From: Latrodectus hesperus | Lineage: Eukaryota > Arthropoda > Arachnida > Araneae > Theridiidae | DNA length: 64,000 nt | Assembly (NCBI GenBank): GCA_037975125.1 | Contig: CM075862.1 | Location: 60,302,779 to 60,366,778, forward strand | Direction: 5' to 3' | Shown: positions 52,756 through 64,000 of the stretch, one piece after another | Position numbering within the stretch: the first letter of the stretch is position 1 | Layout of the letters: every line of letters begins with the position of its first letter | Program-made: the position numbers and the translations under genes | Notes under the pieces: generated by a model | The model's input: only the letters and a program-made list of their open reading frames with translations | Told to the model about the DNA's origin: nothing | The model's database searches: none

Positions 52756-54304
52756 GGACATTTCAAACTTGCTAGAGGATAATGTAAAAGTTAGTTATCA
52801 TTTTAACTACTGGTCAATCTATTTCAAAATTGTCAACAATGAGATAGATAATCCAAGTAAAACATTTTAACTGGTATCTTACATTGGCGACTCAGAGAAG
52901 CCTTAAATCACATTAATTTTTTTCATTCTACCGAAAAAAGAATTTCAGGCATAATGGCATGTTTTTTCAATAGGATTCTTATTATCATTGGTAGTTCTCT
53001 TCAGTGGTACGTATATTTGGAAACGGACCGCCAAATATTTTCAAACAAATGTGTGATACTTCACGGCTAATAATTTAACATAAACTTAGCTGTGGAATAA
53101 AGGCCTAATTCCTTTGCAGTGATTGATGATCAAACTTGCTTGCAAGCAAGCAGTGCCATAAAATCCAGTAACTGTTCACATTGAATTTTATCTAAGATAC
53201 CGTTCTTGTTTGATGAGTGTAAAGAACATTACATTTCACATAAGCTAAGTTATGGCAACGTATTACCATTCTTTCAAAATAATTCAAATCAATTTGTTAA
53301 CTATATACGTTGCAACTGCATACCAGGATTCATCCATTCAAACATTTCGCAGTTGATTGAGAATGCAAAATGACTTACTTATAGATTTCACTAATTGTCT
53401 AATAACTGAGTATATTTGGTCATAAAATAAGTTAAATTATATTTCATAAATTAAGAAAAAATAATCGAACAAATCTTCAACCCAATCTATGAGGTAACTG
53501 CAAAATATTTGAATAACAAAATACAGTTTTAAAAAAGGACTGATTGAATGCTATTTGTTAATACATTTTGCTTTTTTACCATAGTGTATTTATTATATCT
53601 AACGTTATTTTTATTTTTGAATGTTTATTTAGATTTTCATGGCGATGAGCTATTTTTAGAAGAGGTAATTTTGTTTACAAATATTTAAAAGATTATAGTA
53701 CATTAGAAAGTTATTACACTTACGCTAATGAAAAATATGAGAAATTATAAAAAGACGCAATTTAATATTCACGTGCACAAATACTTCCCTTTGCACAAAG
53801 TATATTACTAAAGATTTTTGTGCGTTTCAAGTTGTTGACGTATAATAGACATTTGTGCGTTTCTAGTTTCTGACATCCATATTGGAATTTATTTGCATTT
53901 ATTTTATATTACAAAAACATAAATATTAGTAAAAGCTGTTTTTGTTTTTTACCACGAGTGATTAATTTGACTTATTACCTATCATCTTCACTTTTGAATA
54001 AATATAACATGTTTATTTTAACTAAATTTGATTTGCAGTTCTAAATGAGTAAATTCTGTTTTTTGTAAAATTTCACATAATAATTGAAACATGAAATGCT
54101 AAGTGGACAATGACACTATATAAATGTATCTTATTATAGAGTTGAGATACTATATGTAGGGCTTTATCTCAATGAATATATTATTTTCTTCCAAATGATG
54201 ACATTAAGTATACACATAATTAATCTCAAATCCCTTGACGATAATTATAATACCTCGTTCTAATTAATTGTGTGATTTTAATCTCACATAAGCCTTTAAC
54301 ACAG
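52756..54304. other. AT-rich DNA, no gene seen
   Basis: No supported gene. It ends with CCTTTAACACAG, a possible splice acceptor for the candidate exon that follows. Confidence 0.5.
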
Positions 54305-54445
54305 GCTTCTTCCGTGACTGATGACATTCGAACATGTGATGAACTGTGGACTAATTCCATAGATATTCCTTACAGTCAAAGCAATTTCGGAAACGAAATA
54401 CGATATTATTCCTCTCAGGAAATCAGAGCGGTTATTGTCTCCTAA
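54305..54445 (+). other. Possible terminal exon (weak)
   Basis: After the acceptor-like CCTTTAACACAG the phase-0 frame reads ASSVTDDIRTCDELWTNSID, then IPYSQSNFGNEIRYYSS and QEIRAVIVS, and stops at 54443-54445. It is 46 residues, acidic and Tyr/Ser-rich, with a composition unlike the AT-driven peptides nearby. It could be a cytoplasmic-tail exon of a receptor, even of the Ig gene 47 kb upstream, but nothing links the two except strand, and exon B ends in phase 1, so intervening exons would be needed. Confidence 0.2.
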
Positions 54446-55135
54446 AACATGAAATTTAAACATGTGAGGAGATAAATTTGACACGTGAATACTTTATACA
54501 AATGACGTATAATCTTTAAAATAAGAACAATAATACAAGTAATCAAATTTTACTAATTAAATTGTGAATATATGAAGTACTTTGTAAAAAATAATAACAA
54601 ATACATATGTGGAAAGCGTTTATCTACAGATTATTTAAGAATATATTTATTAACTAAACATACATAATATAAATTTCCCTTTTTATTTTTAAAATCTGTG
54701 GTAGTGTTAAAGAATTAGAAATAGAAATATTTTGAATATATCTTAGAGATAAATACATGAATAGCATGTTTGATAATGCATTCGTGAAGTTAATTTTCAT
54801 TCCAATATTTTGAATTAATTTAAACTGTATTCTAGTATTCAATAAATTTAGATAAAATGTATTTAAATAATACGAATTATTTCTGTTTAAATAAATAATG
54901 TATACATAATTTATATTATATTTCTGAACAATTAATGGTAATTAGTTACTCAGAGAAATTATTTGAACATTTCTTTTCTTTTTCAAAAGCATTGTACCTC
55001 ATTTCATGTAATTATATTTACTTTTACTTTGAATTCAAATCTCTATAAGTTCTAAAATGTTGGTGTTGCATAAAAAAACCTGTCATTTTCACAAGGGAGT
55101 TCACATATTTAGCGAGACAAAAAGCCTAAAATAAA
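54446..55135. other. AT-rich DNA, no gene seen
   Basis: Nothing recognised. Confidence 0.6.
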
Positions 55136-55143
55136 GAAAAATG

Positions 55144-55397
55144 GGCACAGGTGTCGTATAATCCATGATTCCAAATTCTGAATTTTTTGGCGATGAAGAA
55201 ATGTTGCCAAGATGACGTATCCTGACGTGCACGATGACGTAAATACTAGGGTTACCAAAATAGAAATTTCTGCATAATTCTTATAGGTCTCCATATGGAT
55301 GACGTAATAAAAACGAAGTTGCCAGATACATAAGAAAATCCGCCAAAAAATCGCCAATCTCAGAATTTGGCATCATGGATTATACGGCACCTGTGCC
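55144..55397. mobile_element. MITE with long terminal inverted repeats and 8-bp target duplication (hAT-like)
   Basis: The left end GGCACAGGTGTCGTATAATC and the right end (reverse complement GGCACAGGTGCCGTATAATC) match over about 36-50 bp with few differences. The 8-bp GAAAAATG stands at 55136-55143 and again at 55398-55405, typical for hAT transposons. At 254 bp it has no transposase, so it is non-autonomous. Inside are four TGACGT motifs (near 55213, 55223, 55234 and 55300). Confidence 0.87.
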
Positions 55398-55405
55398 GAA
55401 AAATG

Positions 55406-57985
55406 TTTAATACATCCGCCTTGCAACTGGTTTAAATGCGCGAAACCAGGACTTTCCTTATCTCTCCCTACTGGCAGACATGCCAACATATGTCTGTTCC
55501 AACTTGCCAGTTTGCACTAAAATTATTTCAAATATTGTGCTTGGAGAAAGAGGTTTCCACTTTGCTCAGAAAAAAACAGGCATGACCTCAGCTTATCTGG
55601 ATTGCTTTATATCTGTACTGGGATTCATGATTGTTCACTTCTTTCATTGGACTTCATTAAAATCAACGACTTCATTGGTCAGAGCTGACGGTGTCAAACC
55701 ATATGGGAGATTGGAAACAACAACATAGAAATAACGATAATTAACATAAGACAACATTCAATCTTAAATGTTTAAGGTAGAAACCAGTAGTCTATAAACA
55801 AAGTAAAAATTCTTCTATAATTTACCATAATTTTATGTTAAACATCACATTCTGAAATATATATTATTCATATGGCATTAGTAATTTTATTAAAGTAGAC
55901 TTTTTTAATTGTCATTGCTTTATATTGAAATGATATTGTATAACAAAACTTTCTTTTTTAAATTGCTCTCATTGTCTTTAAATGAATCCTCAGACCTTTT
56001 CAAAATTCAAATCATCATATGTTATAAATGCAGAATTTCACTGATTAACATATTGAATAAAAATTGCAAACATCTTTGAAATCATTGGTGCCAGAATAAT
56101 AAATATGTTTATGTAATTAATTGGTTTTCCCATTTGGCATATATGGAAGAGATTAGATAAAAAAAATGCTGCAAATAACACTTTTAAACACAGAAGTGAT
56201 TGCCTCAATGATTTTAAAATGCATCGAATTACAGATTATGCTTTATGTGTCATAAAAATCGACTCTATCAGACATTTATGATTTCCTAGTATACAAATTA
56301 CTCGTTTCATACTTCACTATTGTGTGACATAATCTCAAGTATGGATACCCTGTAGAAACGTAAAGTAAAATCATTGTATTTAATTTTTTAACTGAAATTG
56401 AGCAAAAAATGAAAGATATCAGAATTAATTATTAAAAATTATTCAAAGGTATTCTCATACAAGCAGTATGATATGTATTATAAACATTTATATATTATGA
56501 AAACCTTTTGGATTGTTAGTATTTCAAAATTTAAAATTTAAATTCAAGTATTTAATGCGTTACAATACATATGTTTCACATTATAATCAATTAAATCATA
56601 TAAAATCATATGGAGAATAAAACATCGTTACTAAGTTTATTAATGTTGGCTATATTTTATTATATACGTAATGAATTAAAATTTAAGCATCCCAGCGTGT
56701 GAATGGTGGCATGAAGCAAACTTTCTGAAAGAATAAATGGATTCGCGGAAGAGACCTGTTAAAGACTTCGTCTCGAGATAAGGGTCGAGATATAATCTAG
56801 GCGCTAGGGAAATATTAATCCAACCTCCAACCGCAATCTAATTTATTTCACGTGAAGCAAATTAGAAGGCCCGCTTTTAAGGTGATTGTATAACGGCTAG
56901 AGAATAATATTTCCTTCTAAACGCTTATACCACAAGGCAGAATATTTTCCGAAGTATTTTAAACAAAATAGTTTTCTTTGAATAGTTTTAAGAAGACATC
57001 TATATTGTTATTTTTTTAAAACATGATGCAAATTTGCTGTGTTTTTCAGGGCTATGATAAGTTATCAAAATTATTTAAGCTGTTAGATATTGAAATTATA
57101 GTTTCAGTATGATATTAAGCCATTTTTCATTTCCTCTTTATAGCAATGCACAATATACTAACTTGTAAATTCTGTTTTAAAATAGACATAAAATGTTTTC
57201 TTAAATCTTATTTAATTACTTTTATATATTAAATTGCAGCATAAAGATTTCTTAGCGTAATATAAAAGTATTTCATTCGCCATATAGAAATGTGAGCAAA
57301 TATTTTTAAATGCAACGTTGAATTTATGAATGTGGAATCAAGAGTCAACATCCATTGAAACAGTGTGAATCATAATTGTAATATTTTGTCTTATGTACTT
57401 TAAAAAATGTTATTTTAAAATCAAGCTTTTACTCTACGTGATCTAATTAAGATTTCCTTATGCATTTAAATTAACGAAAAAACAATATATACATGTTTGT
57501 GCTCTTTATATTGGCTATGAAATGATTATAATTATTTTAAGAAATGTCTGTTACAAAAAATATGTTTTGAGTATTAACTTAGTGATTTCATGGGAAAAAA
57601 AAACTTTTATACATACATATTTTAACGAAAAGCTATAAAATTAAATTTCCCGTATAGTTTTACAAAGTATTACACGTTCTAATTAAACACAGAACGTAAA
57701 ACATAAAAACATAATATTTAATGTTCCATAACTAAAATACCCATTAAAACAAATAAGATAAAATTCAAAAGAAGATATCTCATTTTTTACTGGCAAAAAT
57801 AGTTTTTTTTTAGTTTCTGTTCAAGAATATTGTAAGGTCAGGGCGTGAGTTTTGCTGATTCAATTGATTGCGGGTAATCAGTTAATACAATTATTTTACA
57901 TTCATTTCGTAAAAATGTGAAAGAAATTAGCTAAAATATCGAAAAATGACTCTTAACTTGGTAATGCCTTAAATGTATAGTTCTT
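55406..57985. other. AT-rich DNA with two more complex blocks
   Basis: 55440-55735 is richer in G+C with an 82-codon frame (55480-55728) that I cannot assign; it may be an old repeat. 56690-56960 is a second complex block without a coding frame. The rest is AT-rich. Confidence 0.45.
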
Positions 57986-58255
57986 CGCAACAACAACGCT
58001 GGAGATTGCTTCTTAGCTATCGTTATCTTTTGAGCACCGGTGAATTATATCACCAATTTGTGTAGTATCACCCACGTTACTCCATTACAAATCAATTTAA
58101 AGTGTGAGACACATTTTTCATCATCTTAGCAGAAAGAACAAAGAAATGAAAAGAGAAAGCGATGAAAAACATCCATACCCGAACCGAATCTGGATTCGAA
58201 CCCGAGACCAACAACTTAGTAGTTACGAATGGTAACAACTCAGCCATCAGCCAAA
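57986..58255 (-). mobile_element. tRNA-derived SINE
   Basis: On the minus strand the head has TTGGCTGATGGCTGAGTTGT (A-box region) and a perfect B box in GGGTTCGAATCCAG near 58200. GGGTATGGATGT follows at 58180-58169, then a pyrimidine-rich segment. The tail ends in GCGTTGTTGTTGCG, i.e. (GTT)n. The head resembles a tRNA but the A-box side is too diverged for a working tRNA gene. Confidence 0.75.
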
Positions 58256-58292
58256 AAAATAAGAAAGATTCATACTTAGATTACTTTTTTTC

Positions 58293-58410
58293 TTGAGTAC
58301 TTTAAAGTGGCTTTAAAATGGTTACTTCAGTATTTTAAAGTGGCGTTAAAATGGTTACCTCAGCACTTTAAATGGCTTTAAAATGGTTACTTCAGTATTT
58401 TAAAGTAGTT
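58293..58410. repeat. 33-bp tandem repeat, 3.6 copies
   Basis: The unit TTCAGTATTTTAAAGTGGCG plus TTAAAATGGTTAC starts at 58293, 58326, 58359 and 58391 (partial). Copies differ by a few substitutions and one deletion. Confidence 0.92.
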
Positions 58411-59654
58411 TATTAATTAGTTGTGAGAGAATTAGGTATGTTTATGATCTTAGAAACTAAAATTCAAATTCATCAGCACTCAAGTAAAAATTTGGCCCTG
58501 ATATTTACATAAGATCATGATAAAATAGGTTGTCGTATATGCACAAAAGTATGTGGAATATATGGTCGTATATGGAATCAAATGCTGGAATATATGAACA
58601 GTGCATAACATGATTGTTTATTGATTTTGTATGAACAATTTTGAAGAGTTTTAGACCAATTATTTGAAAAAATAGTTCTACTATCGCCTGTAAAAAGCAA
58701 ATATCTAAAAAATATGAAAAGCCCAACATCATATACGTGCAAAAGCATCTAACATTAGGTGGCTGTACCATATACTTGAATAGGATGATATGTTTTCTAC
58801 AAAAGACATTTTTTTAAATTTCGAAAGGAGCACCAAGGAAGAGGATCTTAGTATGAACCAGATATTTGAATAAGGTAGGAAAGGACCGAAGAGCAATAGA
58901 AGTGACTTAGTGGAGGTGTATGGCATGGTTCACCAATTCACAGTCAGGTAGAGAAGAAGTGGGGTGGTAAAAAAATGGCCTATTGTAAATTTGTGATGGC
59001 GAAGAAGAAGAAAGTTATGAATGATTGGATTCTGCTTGTTTATCCCTCTTAAGTCACTTTTTGCACTTGATGTCTAATTGTATTTGGAAATACAATTTAA
59101 AATAGATACAGAACCACTATAATTATTCATATCATTATCGGTAATTTTACCACCATGAGGTTTGTTGTATTTTATGGCGTTCTTGTTCTAAAATACCTTA
59201 ATGCTGAGGAAACACGTGGAAGTTTACCTACTTCTTGTATTACTAATGCTTATTTCTTTCAGATTACTAAGATAACTTTAAGTTTAATAATGAACATTTT
59301 AAGATTTTAATTCTTGACATTTTTAAATATAAATCCTTATAAAAATATTAAATCAGATTATTTTGTAATTTCATTTAAGCATCCGTTATATGATAAAATT
59401 AAATTCTCGAATATTATTAAAGATCTAAAGCATATTTTCCTTTAAATAACAGTGAAATAAATGTACTTTTAATTATAATTTACCGTTTGGCAGACATATT
59501 TTTAATTACAATAAATTTTGCAGTTATATTCATAGTAATAAAAATGCCGATTGTTTCTGTAATGACCATAAATGCTATAAATTTGTATATTTTACGTTTG
59601 GACATATAGTTACCTGAAACACTGATATCCTATTGAATGCTGAACTTAGAAAAA
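58411..59654. other. AT-rich DNA; possible (GAA)-tailed LINE scrap near 58840-59005
   Basis: GTATGGCATGGTTCACCAAT to GGCGAAGAAGAAGAAAG (about 58918-59012) is similar in style to the (GAA)-tailed insertions elsewhere in the window, but no target duplication or protein motif confirms it. Minus-strand frames at 58505-58926 are unsupported. Confidence 0.35.
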
Positions 59655-61370
59655 TACTGTTAATAAAGATACTAAATTTAGACTAGTTGAATATAATAAC
59701 TATAAACAGATTCTTAAGTTCTTTCTCGATGATATTGATAGACTTATTTTTAAGACTTCTAATACTTATTCCATTTACATAGAATATTTCTCTCAATGGA
59801 AATGGAACTTTTACAATAAGATTAAAGAAAATGTAAATATTTTAAAATTTAAAGGAGTTAATGAAAATATCTTAAAAATTCTTTGAAAGAATTTAAAAAA
59901 CTTTTTATTATTATTCCTGTAGATTATGCATCTAATAATTTTGCCTTTTCCTGTAAAAAAATATATTCCTTATTAAATGAAGAAATATCCAATTCACCAA
60001 CCTACAAATTCATTAATTCAAACAAAACAACAATATTTAAAATATCTTGCTTTTTATAAAGAACTTAAAACTAAAAATATAAATTTTAATATTCCATAAA
60101 CTATAGTTTATCCTATATTCCATAAAATTCCAGTTAAATTCCGGTTTATTACATATGGATGCAACACTTATGCAGATAAATTTGGAAATTAATTAACTTA
60201 TAATTTAAATATCATTTTAAATAATATTACTGATTCTCAAAAAACATGGATAATTATAAATAATAAACGTGTTATTGAATTTGTTTTTTATTATAATATT
60301 AATGATGCTTCCTCCTATGACGTCAAAAATTTATTCACGACCATTACATTCGATAAAATTTTTGATGTTATTATGTTTTACTTTTATGATTTTAGTTCTA
60401 TTAAATATTGTTTAATATTTTTTCAAAAACCTCTGTACATTTTGCATTTACAATAATTAAATATTTTTTATGCAGATAAAATTTATCTACAAGTTAATGA
60501 TATCCCTCAAGATTCAAAATTCTTAAGATCATTAAGCTCATTTATTTTTACATTATTATGAAAAATCTTTTAGTATTCACATGCCTTTTACATATAGATA
60601 TATTGATGATTTCATAATTTTCAATTTTTTAGAATTTGACAAAATATATAAACATCTATCCTGAAGAATTAAAATTAGTTAAAACAAACAACGATAGTTT
60701 AAAAACTGAAATTTTGGATATTTTGATTATAGTAAAAAATTACATACACTGATATTTATGATAAAACTAATGTGTGATTTTAACTTCAAAGTTAATAAGC
60801 TAATTTTTTGGAACTCAAATATTTCAAATAAAATTTATTTTTAATCAACTTATTAGAATTTATAATATTTGTAATAATTTCAACAATATCAATAAACAAA
60901 TAAAAAGATAAGCAAAATATTTTAACTAATAATTACACTCCAATTAACTTTATTAAACACTATTTGGCTAGTATAGCATTGCTTATAAGAATGAAGTAAG
61001 ACGTAGTTATATACTACAGAAGGGTCACCCAAGCCTTATAGGTCTTATAAGAAGCTTGAACTGCCAATAGTGTCTACATTTAGTCTTTAAACTTATATAT
61101 TTATGTAATTGCTTTACACTTAGTATTAATTTGTAATTCTTGCGGGTTTGGATCTGGATTTGATTTTGATTACGATAAATTTAATTGCGTATTTTGGCAA
61201 CTTTGGATTTAATATTTTGGCTTATATATTAGTTTGTCATTTATTTCCTCGATTTTGGTTTGACATTTTTAGTGTGGCTTTCGAGTGTATTGGCTTCATT
61301 AAGACATCAGTCTGGAGCCAAGGCAGAAAAGCCAGACTTTGTGCAAATATGGTTAACACCCCCTGAAGAA
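59655..61370 (+). pseudogene. Penelope-like retroelement remnant (reverse transcriptase)
   Basis: A degenerate plus-strand reading across frames follows the order of Penelope-like reverse transcriptases. First is FIIIPVDYASNNFAFSCKKI (compare the PADKxxNN...VCKK region), then KFRFITYGCNT, ASSYDVKNLFTTITFDKI and the catalytic box TYRYIDDF (YIDD at 60599-60610). IYPEELKLVKTNN and a DIYDKT...FNFKVN segment follow. Many stops and frameshifts make it inactive. A downstream stretch to about 61370, including ACACCCCCTGAAGAAGCTGG, may be its 3' part; I could not recognise the GIY-YIG endonuclease. The very high A+T content suggests long decay. Borders are approximate. Confidence 0.75.
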
Positions 61371-61563
61371 GCTGGTCGTTTTGGTACTTCCTTCCATTCT
61401 CCATTTATACTATGTTTCTTTTAAATTTTAAACTATCTTTGAACATATGTTCCATCTGTTTACTACATATCGTAGTTTCTCTCTATTATCCTTCATTTAG
61501 TATTTGCTTAATTTTATGGAAATTTACTATTAATTATATTTCATTAATTCTATTTAAGCAACT

Positions 61564-63046
<1,483 letters not shown>

Positions 63047-64000
63047 TCTGCAACATAGTGTTAAGGCAGATTATGCAAGACACTGATACACTCCAAATAG
63101 CATTTATTTAAAGAAAAGATTAAATTGTCCATCTGTAATGCAGATGTGACCTTTACTGTGATTAGCAAACATCTGCGTGTTGTTTCTTACACAAGGAGAT
63201 TTATATAAGAGATACTACGGGGTTGTTATATGTATAATAAAGGTCATAAGAATCCACTGGCACCGGTGTTTTAGGACTTCAATATAGGGGTAAAATAATG
63301 GAACATTCATAAATTTAGAATTGTATTATATAGATTACATACGTTATCAAGGAACTCTTCTATTACTATAACGTATATTGAATTTATATTGTCTGGATGA
63401 TCACTAAATTTTTTCACATATTTTAGATAATATATTTCAAGAAATCTATTTATCACGAGAAACTTTAAATTGAAGACATTTTTTGCTCTTAAAGATTAAA
63501 CATATTTATTATTGAACATCAATGACAAAACATTCCTTTATTTTTGAAAAATAGAAGATGTTGTATGAATAAAATTCTTCTCTTCAATTACGGTAAATTT
63601 TATAGCTTTCAAAGAGATACTCTCAGAAATTGAAAAGTCTTGATCCTATATATTTTAAGTGAACATCCGTTACAAAATACGCGGCAATCGTTTTTCGATT
63701 TCAATTTCATTGATAGTAGATACGGAGTTTCTTTATTTTATTTTAGTTTATTCTTGGTTAATTTGAAATCCAAAATCTTATATCATATCCGATGGAAGGA
63801 TTTATAAAATAAAAAGTAAAAAAGTTTCTTTTAATACAATACTATAAAAATTTTCTTTACCTATATTTTGGAGAATTGGTTTTATGACATATTACACAAA
63901 TTGATGATAGAAATTATAAAGTTTGAGCAGCCATATTTTTATAGTATATCAAAATAGATCTGAGAAAAAAAAACAGGAAGTTATTTATGTGTGCAAGATT
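63047..64000. other. AT-rich DNA, no gene seen
   Basis: Nothing recognised to the end of the window. Confidence 0.6.

Noticed and set aside
58185..58255. Possible tRNA gene on the minus strand
   Set aside because: The B box is good, but the A-box half does not fold into clear D and acceptor stems and a SINE body follows; it is a SINE head. The same applies to 37410-37480.

Overview
The window looks like a piece of a large, very AT-rich animal genome. An arachnid, probably a spider, is the best guess, from the combination of transposable-element families and the long (TA)n arrays; this is an inference and no database was searched. There is no bacterial gene organisation. Nearly all the sequence is intronic or intergenic DNA filled with transposon remnants, tRNA-derived SINEs and dinucleotide arrays.

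The only host gene I can support is a plus-strand immunoglobulin-superfamily cell-surface protein. Two internal exons are visible (5000-5284 and 6646-6933). Each encodes one Ig domain, both have phase-1 borders, and joining them creates a Tyr codon exactly at the usual Ig-Ig boundary. Two weak further exon candidates lie downstream (10137-10277 and 54305-54445). If either belongs to this gene, most of the window is intron.

Layout. 1-3240: minus-strand Ty3/gypsy LTR retrotransposon with an open gag, an open pol running off the left edge and one LTR. 4131-4503: LINE 3' end with a 10-bp target duplication. 5000-6933: Ig exons. 11430-11718: LINE 3' end. 14345-17676: a compound block of (CA)(TA)(TG) palindrome, Tc1-like transposon, about 520 bp of (TA)n, Helitron-like element and more (TA)n. 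20375-20748: three copies of a 124-bp repeat. 22768-23791: three (TA)n arrays. 26978-27290 and 39241-39505: two copies of one SINE family. 29600-30890: minus-strand LINE remnant with RT-tail and RNase H similarity. 37298-37480: well-preserved SINE with a perfect 13-bp target duplication. 44121-44574: 43-bp minisatellite broken by a (GAA)-tailed insertion. 48323-50480: two SINEs. 51682-52575: internally deleted mariner. 55144-55397: MITE with an 8-bp target duplication (hAT-like). 57986-58255: SINE. 59655-61370: degenerate Penelope-like element. About thirteen (TA)n arrays are scattered throughout.

No clearly new biological system is visible. The most notable signals are the repeated contact between DNA transposons and long (TA)n arrays, the well-preserved Ty3/gypsy element with a probable -1 frameshift, the shared core of three SINE copies, the minisatellite with its datable insertion, and the two exon candidates.
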